From NCBI GenBank assembly GCA_930367215.1, contig OV884059.1:33719882-33783881 (forward strand): DNA of 64,000 bases. The letters run 5' to 3'. The position numbers were made by a program, and so were the translations under genes. The DNA is from Pollenia angustigena. Lineage: Eukaryota; Arthropoda; Insecta; Diptera; Polleniidae. Position 1 is the first letter of the stretch, and each line of letters starts with the position of its first letter. Shown in pieces: positions 1 through 11,355 of the stretch. The notes under the pieces are model-generated. The model searched no databases and was not told the origin of the DNA. It saw only the letters and a list, made by a program, of their open reading frames with translations.

Positions 1-472
1 AATTTAAAATAACTTGCTTATTTGTTTCCACCATTTTTAACTAAGTTAAAGCTTTTATGGTTTTCAAAACACCCATTAATCACAATTGTGATTTCAAAAT
101 CACAAGTGATTTGAAATGTTGTGATTTACAGAACATGCCTGTATAGCTCCTAATAACGCGTCTATAAGTTCGTATTGCATTCTAATTCGAAGGCGAATTT
201 TATTGGAGTTCAAAGTTTCAACACAGGCATTACTAGTAGTAATAACCGCATATTAAGGACAGCCAAAGTAAAGTCCTTAAAATTTTACGTACCTGCCGTA
301 TCCTTGTAGCTTTAAAATGTTGGCCTAACTTATTTAGTTATCTTTCCAATAAACCAACGCTATTTTTTCCATTGTGTTTCATAAACGTCCAAAGGTGTGA
401 TAGGATTCATAAAAATCTTTAAAATATAACTAACAACAACATATTTTATCTGTGATAATAAAAAGCCACATA
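1..472. other. AT-rich DNA, no gene recognised
   Basis: Only short inverted repeats built on the word AATCACAA around positions 75-135 are visible. No coding region, RNA gene or element end could be supported. Confidence 0.4.
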
Positions 473-1269
473 CACAGAGGGAAAAATCCGGTATAAAAAT
501 ACCAAAATTGACACCATCCGTTGTCAAAAGTGAGCCAACTACGTTTGTGTTCAATTTGATAACGGATGGTATCAATGTTTTTTAACCACCTCGTTGTCAG
601 TTTGTCACCATTTGTTCTTAATATGACATCAAATTGGTTATATATTATCACCATAATGGTACCATACCGACAACATGCTGTTTCCATTTTTGACAACACA
701 CCGTTAATATATTGACAACATTCGGTTGTCCTTTCGATAACACATTGTTCTGATTGTAGTATGTACTTAATAACCCATTCTGAACCCAAGTAAAAAAATG
801 GAATAATGTAAATTTATTAATTTATTTCACATTAAATAATATACTTATAAAAAAATACATACAAAATTCACACTTTTACAGCCAGGCCCACGATGTCACA
901 CGTTAACGTTCGCATAGAAAATTAAATTGAAAACAAAAACAAATTTTAGAAATTTTTTTTATTTTATTTATTAAATTTTTATTTATTAATTTAATCACAG
1001 CACTGAAACTTTTCACTTTTTACTTTCGAATACCAAAGTTGATTGTGGGATAACTTGTATACGCTGTTAATAATGACAACAGGGCGATACCTATTTGACA
1101 ACAGGGTGTTATCAATTTGACAACAATGGTACGTTTTTTATCTAACGGCCCAATTTGACAACATTTTGTTTAAAATTTAACAACAAATGTTGTCGAAATA
1201 TTGACAACAGTTTGTTATCAATTTATTACCACTGGTTGACAGTTTTTTAACGTTTTTTTTCGCTCTGTG
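473..1269. mobile_element. non-autonomous TA-type DNA element rich in TTGACAACA motifs
   Basis: The left end reads TA-CACAGAGGGAAAAA and the right end, reverse-complemented, reads TA-CACAGAGCGAAAAA, so the ends are inverted repeats flanked by TA (471-472 and 1270-1271). The interior repeats forms of TTGACAACA and its complement many times in two clusters (about 500-740 and 1060-1250). The minus-strand open frame at 430-789 is only a reading of these repeats. The superfamily is not certain; a TA target fits Tc1/mariner-like elements. Confidence 0.7.
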
Positions 1270-1454
1270 TACATATAAGTATAATGTGAAAATGTTTATA
1301 GACTTAAAACATATTAGTGTTTTAAGGAATTCTATTTATTGATTTTTTCAAGAGCAATTTTATATATAAAAACACTTTTCATTCATAAAAATAGGAGAAT
1401 TAAAATAATATTATTTCTAAGTATTGAATTTTACGAATTTCAAAACAAATTCAT

Positions 1455-1588
1455 AGGTCATCAAAAATAGCCAGTCGGCGATTTTAACTATTTTATAAAT
1501 CGCCATGTCGCCAAATCAAAAATTAGGTCGCCAAACATGTTTGAAAATTGCCACGTTTGGCGAGAAATCGCGACATCTGACAACCCTG
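1455..1588 (-). mobile_element. solo end of a hAT-like element
   Basis: Read on the minus strand from 1588 this starts CAGGGTTGTCAGATGTCGCG and is followed by repeated TCGCCAAA-type words, the usual look of a hAT terminus with subterminal repeats. No matching opposite end is visible to its left in the window, so it is probably a truncated copy. Confidence 0.45.
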
Positions 1589-2072
1589 CCCTAGACTTGA
1601 AGCAAAAATATTCAAAAAAAAAACTTCTCCTGTAAAATTTTATTTTTGTTAGTTACATCATTTTTGCTATAAGGGCTCGATATAGATTACTAAAAATGGA
1701 AAATGTTTAATATTTTTTTTCATTAAATGATATTTTTAATTTTAAAAAAAATTTTTAAAAAAAGTTTACCGTTTCAAACAATGTGTTGATTGATTTAATT
1801 AAATATAGCTCAGGTTTTGACAATTTTCAACAACAATTCTACAAGTTTAAATTATTTTATTTAACACGAAAAAATCAATTTAGATTTTTTGTTATTTAAT
1901 TAATATTTTATTTCAAAATTTATTTCAAAAGAAATAAAATGTTAATTAAATCAAAATTATATTCTTAATTTTCTTTCAACAAAAAAATTTATCCAATTAT
2001 CACATTAATTAAATTTAAATACTTTTTAAGAAATTTTTTTGATTTATAAAAAACTACTTATAATTTTTTCTG
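1589..2072. other. AT-rich DNA, nothing recognised
   Basis: Long A/T runs only; no element ends or coding signal could be supported. Confidence 0.4.
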
Positions 2073-2243
2073 TATGATAGCGAGGACCCTAGTGATAGAG
2101 CTTGTGATGGTTCGGCCATTTTACTTGGAGAACGAATCAAACATTTTTTAATGTGTGATCTTCGTGAAGACTTCATTCAAGCAACAAATATTTGTATTAA
2201 AGAGTTTAATCGAAAACTAGTAAATATATCATTTACAGTAGAC
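2073..2243 (+). pseudogene. relic of a jockey-type non-LTR retrotransposon endonuclease
   Basis: One forward frame is open for about 57 codons and reads DRACDGSAILLGERIKHF followed by DFIQATNICIKEF. This resembles the stretch of jockey-clade ORF2 endonuclease domains where a 'GGSAILI...IKHY..' strand is followed by '..DFLQATTV.IED'. The catalytic motifs before and after are absent, so this is a fragment of the apurinic-type endonuclease domain, which in an intact element nicks the target DNA. It stops at about 2243 and no reverse transcriptase follows directly. The assignment rests on remembered motif resemblance. Confidence 0.55.
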
Positions 2244-2634
2244 CGGGTCGACCTCCATAAAAAAAAGTTGCGCCAGTGACCCTCTAGAATGAAAGATATC
2301 TCAATGAAGTTTCTAAAACTAGAAAAATGTTTTTGCCACGCCCTAAACTACAGCTCTTTTGGTTTTTTATATGTAGCGCTGACATTAAAAGTCCGATCTA
2401 ATCATATCGCATATTGTTGACACTGGCTTCATTTTTGCTTTTGGTGACTTTTTAATCCGACCTCAAATTCTGGGCGCCTCTTATGCCATCTCGGATCCTT
2501 TCCCCAAATGTGCATTTTTTTCACGTGCCAAGAAAAAAATTGTATGTATAGCTTTTAATATGCTCACTTTTATGACACGACTCCAAATTAAGCCCCTATC
2601 ATAAGTGGCATTTAGGATTTTTTGTTAGATTAAA
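2244..2634. other. no gene recognised
   Basis: No coding signal or element terminus was found between the two non-LTR relics. Confidence 0.35.
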
Positions 2635-3240
2635 GAGGCCGGTCATGTGGCAAGAATGCTGGAGCATAAAAAACAAAATAGAATTTTAACGCAGCCCCAT
2701 ACATCACTAGACGCAGAGGTAAACCCAGAACTAGATGGCTTTATTGAGTAGAAGATGACTACAGAAAAACCAATATTAATTGTTGTGGACAGATATCTCA
2801 AGACAAATACGGATGGAAGAAGAAAGTGAATAAGGCTAAGAGTCTAAACACAATGTTTGCGGTGCGGTGCGATTTCTCGTTGCGGGAGAGAAAAATAAAC
2901 ATAATAAAACGGAAGACGGCGACGGCAATAGTTGTCATTGTTTGTTTACATTTTTATTAATTTATTTGTGCATACATTTTTATTATGTTTTTTGTTTACA
3001 ATAATGTTGTGAACATCGCCAATTATTCAAAAACTATGGCAATATCAGAAAGAGAATGAGAATCACATTTTGAGAGAGAAAGAAAGTCCGCAATGCAAAT
3101 AAAATATATTTTAATTTTAAGCCGTTAAGCACTGCGGTTTTTTACTTTAAAATCGTATAAAAAACGGACCGCAATAAATTATCGTTACATTGTGTTCAGA
3201 CTCTAAGGCATACATCGGCTTGTAACACCAAAAGATCGTG
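2635..3240 (+). pseudogene. C-terminal relic of a non-LTR reverse transcriptase, interrupted by a MITE
   Basis: At 2635 a frame reads EAGHVARM, and in another frame at 2792-2842 DISQDKYGWKKKVNKAKS can be read. This pair (GHVARM ... Q.R..W...V..AK) is the usual tail of many RTE/CR1-like endonuclease-reverse-transcriptase proteins in insects. Past the inserted MITE (2839-3204) a short continuation ending near a stop is seen at about 3206-3225. The gene is frameshifted and lacks the polymerase core. It is a different retrotransposon tail from the jockey-like relic upstream. Confidence 0.5.
2839..3204. mobile_element. 366-bp MITE inserted in a retrotransposon relic
   Basis: Ends are AGAGTCTAAACACAATGT and, in complement, AGAGTCTGAACACAATGT. 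The flanks share AAGGC (2832-2836 and 3205-3209), with a weaker match beyond. The interior has GCGGTGCGGTGCG-like and AT-rich sequence and no open frame. The superfamily is not determined. Confidence 0.65.
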
Positions 3241-4228
3241 ATGATATCATTTTAAGGCTAGGGACACATATTTTGACTTAAAGTTTTCTGAAATAAATCA
3301 ATTCATTAATTTTCAGCTACATATTTTAAAATAGATTTCCCTGTTCACTTTAAAAATGAGCCAAATGTTGAAGTTCTGAAAATTTTTTCGAATTGGGAGC
3401 TTTACTGCCTGCGATTACATTAAAAACAGAACTCTAACATTTCTTTTTATTTTAAATGTAATTTTCTATGCGAACGTTAAGGTTCGAAATCGAAGGCTGT
3501 TAATTTTTTAAATTAGTTTATTAAAATACAAACATTATAATCAAATAATTTTCGTCTAAAAGATTCTTTGCGATATTGCCAATTTATTATGTATCAATAA
3601 GAATTTCTTTGGTACTACTTGTTAAAGTTGCTATCAAAATGATTTAAATTCTAAAAGCTATTTTTTTTATCCTAAAACTACAAATTAATTTCTACATTCT
3701 TGAATACTTGTGTGCCATATTTTCCAACAGCTCTGTGTACAAATGCGTGCATACATTTAGACGATTCTTATCAGTAGAACTTGCACTTGTCGAACATCTA
3801 TTCAATGTGTGAATGGAATAAAGAAAATGAAAAAAAACTCGTTTATCTAAAACAACAATAAATACGCAATCTGTAAGACTCGTAAATATGAGATGTAAAA
3901 GTGTTGTAAACTTATAGATATAAATATTTATTTACCAATATGTATTTACAAATGTGTGCGATAAAAGGTATTAAAAATTAATACAAAAAAAATCTCTTTT
4001 TAAAAGATGAGTAACAAGGAGATGAGTAACTTATAATGATGCCAATTGTCTATAATCATAAATTATGTTGGGGAAATAAAAAATTCTCACGGGCTAAATT
4101 GAGGAAGTTGTTACTTAAAAATAAAGACAATTTCAATAGAAAAAGTCAAACAGAAATTGCTGATTAAGAGAATTTATTTTAGTTACTTTTATAAAAATAA
4201 CAAATAAATATAATGAATTATTACAATA
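3241..4228. other. about 1 kb without recognisable genes
   Basis: AT-rich sequence with scattered stop codons. Nothing beyond simple A/T runs is supported. Confidence 0.4.
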
Positions 4229-4230
4229 TA

Positions 4231-5150
4231 ATGGGTGATTTTTTAAGAGCTATAGGAAAGTTAAAAAAAACACATAAAATTCAGAAAAATGCATGAAATC
4301 TTTATTTGAACCGATAGTACGGTCCATATAATTTAATGTTTGAAGATTATTTCATGCAAATGTTGCCTCAAATGGTCCATCCGCTTAGTCCAATTTTGGC
4401 ATACTCTTTCCAACATTTCGGGCGGTATCTCATAAATAAATGCTTCAATGTTGTCTTCCAATACGTCAATTGAAGCGGGCATGTGTGTATAGACATGAGC
4501 TTTAACATAGCCCCACAAAAAATAGTCTAAAGGCGTTAAATCGCTCGATCTAGGCGGCCAATTGACCGGTCCCGAACGTGAAATAAAATGTTCAACGAAC
4601 TCGCCTCTCAATAAGTCTATTGTTAAGCGTGCTGTGTGGCATGTGGTACCGTCTTGTTGAAACCACATGCCATGCAAGTCAAGCTCTTGCATTTTGGGCA
4701 AAAAAAAAGTTGCATATCATCTCACGGTAGCGCTCACCATTCACATTTACGTTACGATTCGCATCATCTTTGAAGAAGTACGGTCCAATGATGCCACCAG
4801 CCCATAAACCGCACCAAACTGTGACTTTTTCTGGATGCATTGGTAGCTATTGCAATGCTTCTGGCTGATCTTCACTCCAAAATCGACAATTCTGCTTATT
4901 AACGTACCCATTGAGCCAAAAATGAGCTTCGTCGCTGAACACAAGAAGCGCGCAAAGAACTTTCTTAACAGAGCACGCATTTTGATAATAAAATTCAATA
5001 ATTTGCAACCGTTGTTCGTTGTAAGACGATTCATGGTTAAATTATAGACCAAACTGAAGATGTTTGACAGTGAAACAAAACACGAAACGTGCGTCAGCTG
5101 TTTTTTTTACCAGTGCTGCCAAAAAAGGTAATAGCTAAAAAATCACCCGA
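4231..5150 (-). mobile_element. DD41D (rosa-type) mariner, internally deleted, 920 bp
   Basis: The left end GGGTGATTTTTTA (from 4233) and right end TAAAAAATCACCC (to 5148) are inverted repeats, flanked by TA at 4229-4230 and 5151-5152, the mariner target. The transposase relic runs on the minus strand. Complete mariners need roughly 1.05 kb of coding sequence, so this copy is shortened as well as frameshifted. Confidence 0.85.
4333..5034 (-). pseudogene. DD41D mariner transposase relic
   Basis: In an intact copy this enzyme cuts and joins the element at TA sites. The C-terminal part is an open frame (4333-4701) with the second catalytic Asp in WFQQDGTTCHTA and the third in SSDLTPLDYFLWG, 41 residues apart, which marks the rosa-type DD41D group. 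The first Asp lies in an upstream frame in FSDEAHFWLNGY, followed by HPEKVTVWCGLWAGG. A stop (TAG) sits between these motifs and a frameshift falls in a T run near 4705. The first 16 or so residues are joined almost directly to FSDEAHF, so most of the helix-turn-helix DNA-binding region is deleted. It cannot make active transposase. Confidence 0.85.
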
Positions 5151-5152
5151 TA

Positions 5153-5692
5153 CAAATATTTAGGAATTTTTCGATGTATGTAGAAATAAGCTTAAATAAA
5201 AATATCGAAGGAGGGCAGGGGGAACAGGTCAAATTGATTTTTTTTTTTGATAGAAATTAAGACATTATTAGAAAGCAAAGTACATATATAACAGATTTAA
5301 GGATGTTATAACACCAACGCAAACGTATACGCTGCGGTTCAGCTGTTTCGTTTTCCTTATTAAGCTTATGTGTATATATACATATAGTATATATATATGG
5401 CACTCTTACGTAACGTTGCTTTGCGGATGAACTTGTAAAAGGTTTCATTAGTTTTTACTTATGGTTGCCGTTCTTTTCTGTAACAAATTTTTTGTGATTA
5501 CTTTTTCTATGAAAGAAAAAAATAATCAAAAAATAAGCTTTGTGCCGTCCATTGTTGTTTATTTGACTTAAAATACATCACTTTTTAAAAATTTTGTTTA
5601 TTAAAAATGAATAAATCAAAATTAAAGAAAAAAGAAGTTTCAAAATTGTTTTGGGCCCCAAAACGATTTGTTTTCGGGTGACGACATACGTT
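5153..5692. other. AT-rich spacer with a short TA repeat
   Basis: Contains a small (TATA)n microsatellite near 5375-5397. No gene or element end was recognised. Confidence 0.4.
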
Positions 5693-5700
5693 GACATTTT

Positions 5701-6326
5701 GGTGGGGTGCTTTAAAACCATGGGAGATAAGGCCATGATGGCTTTATTGCTCAATTGAATGGGAGATAAAGCCATAATGGCCTTATTTCCCAATCATTGA
5801 GAGATAATGTCATATTTAAAATTTGGCGAAATGAGAGATATAGCCATATTTTTTTTCGCAAATGAGAGATAAAACCATATTTTCTCAGAATATTGTTATG
5901 CATGGTGTAAACATTCTGTAAAAGGGAAAATCCTTAGTTATCATTGAAAAACATTTTTTTATTCTTGTGACGCACGCAGGAAAACTTTATTCAGCAAAGC
6001 CACCTGCCGTGTCCTACTGGAGGAAAAAACGCCTAAGCGCGGCCGCAGGCCGCCACGCAGAAAAACTTTAGTATGCGAAGCCGGATTTCAATACTTGACT
6101 TTAGTGTTTCCGGAAGTGAAAACTATTAATCAATGTAAAATGCAAAAGTTCTTCAAAACTGAAATGAGAGATAAAGCCATTTTCTAATATCGCTAATGTG
6201 AGCTAAGGCCATGATGGCTTTATCTCCCATTCAAATGAACAAAAAAAATAAAAGACTTTATCTCCCTTTTGAATGAGAGATAAAGCCATCATGGCCTTAT
6301 CTCCCATGGTTTTAAAGCACCCCACC
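5701..6326. mobile_element. 626-bp MITE with a perfect 8-bp TSD
   Basis: The terminal inverted repeats are about 46 bp and begin GGTGGGGTGCTTTAAAACCA. The flanks are identical 8-bp duplications GACATTTT (5693-5700 and 6327-6334), so a hAT, P or Merlin-type transposase probably moved it. The word GAGAGATAAAGCCAT recurs through the interior. The middle (about 5990-6085) holds one unit of the GC-rich hairpin repeat that forms the minisatellite at 16.8-17.3 kb. Confidence 0.85.
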
Positions 6327-6334
6327 GACATTTT

Positions 6335-6888
6335 TAATAATGTAGTAGTGTTCATACATCCTTAGATATTGTCATTAAAATAAAGTTTTAAACAGTGTTT
6401 AACCTTCACATTACCAGTACCCATCCGGGTGACCATTCCGATTTTATTCTTCTTTAATAACTTTCTGAAGTTTGTTGTTCTGTTGAAAGGAAATTTTTAC
6501 TCACTGAACAAACAAATTTGTGACAAACACTTGTTCATCTCCTATAAGCATATGTATGGAAGTTCAGTACCACCAGAGTGGTTATTGGTAAATGATGTAC
6601 ATAATAGTTTGTGATAAGGCCAAGGTTAAAATTATACAATTGCTATTAACTTATTGTGGCCATAGCAATAGCATTAGTTAGTTCTACAGAATGTTAAAAA
6701 AATAGTATTACATCAGCCACTTTCTTAGTAGTGTATTTTTTGTTTATTCTTTTAAAATTTTATATATAAGTACCTATTTAAACATAGTTTTTAAGGTAGC
6801 AATAAAGTTAGTTTTTGAAAATAGTCAAACAACAACATAATTATCATAAGTGCTAAAAAAAAGTTGTTGTGTGTAGCTGTTGTTGCTG
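6335..6888. other. no gene recognised
   Basis: A short open frame at 6429-6614 has no recognisable motif and is not supported as a gene. Confidence 0.35.
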
Positions 6889-7869
6889 AATGTGGTCAGG
6901 GTTACCGTTGGAAATTTTCGAAAAGGGTCACAAAAAGGGGACTTTCCAGAAAAAGGGGTCAAAAAAAGGGTATTTCAATAAAAAAAGGGTCATGTTTTTT
7001 ATAAGCAGTATTTCCCATAATAATGAACATAATAAGACCAAGTTTTTTTATAAGCAAACTAAAAAATAATATTTCAGGTAGGAAGTGCTCAAAAAACTTA
7101 ATTTTTTGTGGAATGCTCTGTCCTGTTTTAAACACCTGACAAAAAGTTTATTCTTTATCGTTATAGCTAATTTTTTCATACTTTTTATGTAATTATCCGA
7201 TTTAGCGATGTCAAATAAATTTTAGTGTTTGTTTTAAACTAGATGACCCGTGCGAATATTTCGCACCGTTAGTTGTCATTTTTGTAACATAAAATGAAAA
7301 TAATTAATAGAAATTTTAGTCACTTCAATACATTTTAAAATGTAATTTTTATCAATGAAAATATTAATTTTTAAATTTCTAATTATTTTTCGTCATTAGT
7401 GTTAGAAATAAGCTTTAAAATGAGATATCATTCATTAAATTTGATGCAATGGTATAGGAGATATTTGCAACCGACAAAAAAGTGCTTTAGAAATAATATA
7501 TATGATGATGATTTTGCTATCGTTCGCGAATTGTAACCATTTTCTCGATTAAAGCGTTTTTTTCCTGTAAGTGTCAGATTTTTTAAAGATTTTACGATTT
7601 TTATTAAATACTAGACTTTGCTATCATACCACTGTTACAAAATATTTGGGAATTTCCGCTAATTGAGCAATTTTTACCTCTTGTTTTCATTCCTGTTAGG
7701 GAACTCTCAACACTGTCGATTCAAAAGGGGGCGAAAGGTGCAATACCTTTTGCGAATTTTTTTGAATAAAACATGCTACTGTTTAAGAGAGCAAAACACC
7801 GAATTGCATTTTTTTAATAAAATGTCAAATTTTTGTTTTAAAAAGAAACCACCGTAAAAAATAACATTA

Positions 7870-8409
7870 TCCAAATTTTTTTAATATTTTTAATTAGGCT
7901 AAAGTTCATCAAATTTAATTTTCATTAAAATTTTTTTATGAAAAAGAAAGACAAAAAATAAAAAAAAAAAAAAAAAACAAAACAAAATATATACTTTGAA
8001 CTTCAAGAAGAATTCTTGACAAAATTACGAAAAAACAGAAGTAAAGGAATAACATGTTAAAATAAATTAAAATAGATAATCATTCAAAGCAAATTTCGAT
8101 CTACCAAAGGTTGAATACAATTTGGTTTAGGGATTGATGTTTGACTAATGACGTCAGCAGTCGTCGATGGCTGCGAGTGTTAAACGGCAAGCCCTCTGAG
8201 GAGATTGAGTGGTTGCAATCGAAACATGTCAGGGTAACCTGTCCGTAAAAACGCCTGGGTTCGAGCCCAGATTGAGTCAAGAATGAAAAATTATCAGTAA
8301 ATTTTAATTAATTTTCATGTTGTAAAATTCCTTTCTTCATAAAAATAATTTAATGAAAATTAAATTTGATGAACTTAAGCCTAATTAAAAATATTAAAAA
8401 AAATTTGGA
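7870..8409. mobile_element. foldback MITE with about 80-bp inverted repeats, nested in a hAT
   Basis: Left arm 7870-7945 and right arm 8325-8409 are inverted copies beginning TCCAAATTTTTTTAATATT. TTA flanks both ends (7867-7869 and 8410-8412), the 3-bp target type used by PIF/Harbinger. The loop carries a tRNA-like sequence at 8150-8275. Confidence 0.7.
8150..8275 (+). repeat. tRNA-Ser/Leu-like SINE head inside the foldback loop
   Basis: The text GCAGTCGTCGATGGCTGCGA followed by GTGTTAAACGGC resembles the acceptor/D-arm and A box of class II (Ser/Leu) tRNAs. The B box GGGTTCGAGCCC is at about 8256-8267. The spacing between boxes is too long for a working tRNA, so a tRNA-derived pol III repeat is the better reading. 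Confidence 0.45.
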
Positions 8410-8764
8410 TTAAAAACCATTATTAATAACAAATATATATATGAGCTATGTGTGCTTTTAGGGAAATTGTACTTTACTATCAAAAACCAAGGAGAAGAAA
8501 GCATGGAATTGTAAGTTTATACTTTGAGTCTGTTCCACATCAAGCAATGCTTATTTGGAAAACTTTTGTTTAGCACTTCTGTTCCGCAGTGTTGACAAAA
8601 AAAAAATGTGAGAGCTATTTCCAAAAAAGGGTCAAAAAGTGTCACAAAATGGGTGATAATGATACAAAAGTATAATTTAAAAAAAGGGTCATAAAAGGTA
8701 TCAACACCGTCGAAAAAGGGTCAAATTGATACTTTAGTATCACAACGGTAACGCTGAATGTGGT

Positions 8765-9339
8765 ATTCAAATGCAAAGAAGGTGATGTAAAATAACAGCG
8801 CTTGCTAATATGATTGAGATAAAAATAATTTGTTGTTTTTTTTAAATGTTAATATGCTACACTTTTGTTACTTCATATGCTACATCGTATACTAATTAAT
8901 TGCTACTTCTTATGTTACCTCACTTGCTACTTTAATGCTACTTTCTATTATCATAACTTCTGCTTCTGATTTGGAAACAAAGCAGTAAAATGTAAAATTT
9001 AAAAAGTCTGCTACGCTTAAAAATTAATTTTTCTACTTCGACTATAGAAAAGTGTGAAGGCGGCAGTGAAAATATGGCTCAAGGTTAGGTTATTTATTTA
9101 TTATATATTCAATTCCTGTTCAACAATATTAAATCTTATATTTAAAGTACAGGAAACCAGTTTCAGAAAAGTACATTAAGAGATCACATTCGTATAAATA
9201 CACGTGAATTAAATTAAATTAAACTGTAAATTATTTATATTATACGATAACCGTTATTTACTATGGTGCAAAGTAATTAAATAAGAAGTTCTTAAAACTA
9301 CTTGCGTTGTTGCTATTAAGTTGCTAAACTTGAGGAAGA
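8765..9339. other. no gene recognised
   Basis: Contains a run of imperfect TGCTAC words near 8850-8945 but no element ends or coding signal. Confidence 0.35.
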
Positions 9340-9683
9340 CGTGACACCAGGGTTGATAAAGTTGGTACTTTTTTTGGTACAATCCAAAACTAAAAAATAC
9401 GCTGGTACCCCCGTGACTGATTTGGTACTATTTCTAAATTTTTTAAACCTACATATTTATAATTGATATGAAATGGCAACTCGTATTTACTGTCCAATGA
9501 ATATAAGCGTAGTCTTGCGAAAATGCAAAATGTCGTAGCTTTTTTATGAAATCTAAAGGAAATTCTATTTTTTGTTGTTGGATTTAACAAAACAGCTATG
9601 ATATTTTGCATTTGCTCTTTTGCAAGACCATTTGCACCAAACACTGAACTCTGCTATTGTGAATAGATTTTTGCACTTGTTCA

Positions 9684-9960
9684 TTGAACGATTGCTTATG
9701 CCAGATTCTAAATTTAGTATCAGCGGCATATAAGCGTGCATTTACTGATGATATTGATAAGTTTTTAAAAGATATAGGAAATCACTTCTGCCGCCACTAT
9801 ATAGTAGAAAAGACGACTTCCTCTCAATTCAAGATTATTTTGGAACGAATTCATAATATTTTCAAATACTCGTCAACAAGATGTCACGTCAAGAAGTAAT
9901 CAACAGAATTTTGGAACAGTGGGAGCCCACATTATTATATTACTCCGAATTATTTTGAAG
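9684..9960 (+). pseudogene. hAT transposase relic (ZMYM/DUF4371-like group)
   Basis: A forward frame reads SAAYKRAFTDDIDKFLKDIG and continues to IFKYSST. After a frame change it reads SRQEVINRILEQWEPTLLYY and then a stop. This matches the region before and around the 'TRWLS...VINRILEQW..L..YF' motif of hAT transposases of the zinc-finger MYM/862-like kind. In intact enzymes this lies between the catalytic core segments. The rest is not readable: after a stop, the frame is further split by the MITE at 10091. It is inactive. Confidence 0.6.
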
Positions 9961-10090
9961 GAGATTGAACAAGCGCTTCATTAAATTTTATCATATTCGG
10001 ACTTTCTACAGGAAAGGATCCTGTTTCTGCAGTACATATTGAAAATTGTGTACGCAATAAATTTGGAATTGCAATCCAAAGATGCTCGTA

Positions 10091-10765
10091 CCCAGCGGGA
10101 AAACTCAGAAGACCTTCTTACTTCAGGCCTTTTTAAAGGCCTGCTTAAAAAATTTTTTGATTTAATTACTATTCTTAAGTAACTGCTAAAGAATGCCTCA
10201 TAGAAGGCCTCGGCTCTTTGGTATGAGAAGCGAGAAAAGATGGAGTAACATTTTTTGTTTTGTTTTTTTCGCCAAAGCGAAAGAATTCAGATCCCGTTAT
10301 AAAAACAAAGTAACAAAATTAAAACAATAATGTAAATCATTTTAGTTGATTTTTTTTCATTAAGGAAGATACTAGGTACTTGTTTAAAAGTTTTATTTTA
10401 TTATAAACTTTTATTTGCAATCTATTTTACAATATTTAGCAAATTTGATTATTTCAATAAAAAAATAGGTATAACATGTTTTATTAAACTACAATAAGTT
10501 TAATAAAATATATAAACATACGTTTGATAACCTTTTTGCTAAAGCCTTTTGACAGTCATTCTCTGGAAAGCCTTCTAAGAGCCATTTATTTGAAGGCCTT
10601 TAAGAAGCTCTGGGGAAGAAAGGAAAGCGGAAGGCCTTCTCCGCAATGACAACGCGTGTAAAAAAGATATGAGTATGGAATGGAGCGAGAAGGCCTTGTT
10701 TATCCAAAAGAAGGGGTACAGAGGCCTTCTGGAAGGCCTCCGTACTCCTTCTTTTTCCCGCTGGG
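10091..10765. mobile_element. 675-bp TA-type MITE packed with AAGGCCTTC motifs
   Basis: The ends CCCAGCGGGAAAA and TTTTTCCCGCTGGG are inverted repeats flanked by TA (10089-10090 and 10766-10767). Forms of AGGCCTTC/GAAGGCCT cluster near both ends (10110-10215 and 10590-10745). The open frames here (such as 10575-10772, minus) are readings of these repeats. It is nested in the 9348-11347 hAT. Confidence 0.85.
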
Positions 10766-11355
10766 TATGCACATATTTTTAGAACGCTTGAAAATTTTAT
10801 TTTCGTTTATAATTCGAGATTGCATTTTGAGAAATATTTGCCAATTTTCCACAAAAAAGACGATAAATTCTAAAAAGTGTATGAAAACGCTCTCTGGCGG
10901 CAATCAAAAATAAATTGATTTCTCGACAATAAAAATCGTATGATAAAGGTCTGGCTAGACCAAATATATTTTGTTTGCTTTATTTTTGAATATGTTGAAA
11001 AACTAACTATTTTGCAAAATCTGGGTCTCGAAATTAATTTTTGACCTATGGTTTCTTTGGCAAAGTTTCTTCAAATGACTTATAGAACAAGAATTGCGAT
11101 GTGCTTTTGACGCGTAAAAAGTTTTCCCACCCTATTGTTATGTATAATTAATGATTATTTGCTATGTATACTTTACGTGTACAAATGAATTTTAAGTATC
11201 TTTTGTTTTTATTGTATTAAATCGTTGTTTTTAAAAATAAAATAAAAAAAAAGTTTATTAAAAAAGGATTAAGTACTTTTGGGGCCGAAAAAGTACTATT
11301 TTAAAAGTTGGTTGGTACGATATTGATTTTCTCATTTATCATCCCTGCGTGACAC

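Larger units (their letters stand above)
6897..8756. mobile_element. hAT element, 1860 bp, non-autonomous, perfect 8-bp TSD
   Basis: The ends are CAGGGTTACCGTTG and, in complement, CAGCGTTACCGTTG. Both flanks are AATGTGGT (6889-6896 and 8757-8764). The word AAAAAGGGTC repeats next to both ends (6920-6990 and 8620-8725), as expected for subterminal transposase sites. No transposase frame is visible. A foldback MITE (7870-8409) is nested inside. Confidence 0.88.
9348..11347 (+). mobile_element. hAT element, 2000 bp, with transposase relic and perfect 8-bp TSD
   Basis: Ends are CAGGGTTGATAAA and, in complement, CAGGGATGATAAA. The flanks are identical CGTGACAC (9340-9347 and 11348-11355). A degenerate transposase lies inside, and a TA-type MITE is nested at 10091-10765. 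A shortened relative of this family lies at 62006-62576. Confidence 0.9.

Noticed and set aside
430..789. Minus-strand 119-codon frame
   Set aside because: It consists of readings of the TTGACAACA motif array in the 473-1269 element and has no domain.
4850..5047. Forward open frame of 65 codons
   Set aside because: It is the opposite strand of the DD41D mariner transposase relic.
9390..9644. Minus-strand protein shared with 62150-62468
   Set aside because: The similarity is explained by both lying in copies of the same hAT element; no domain is recognisable in either frame.
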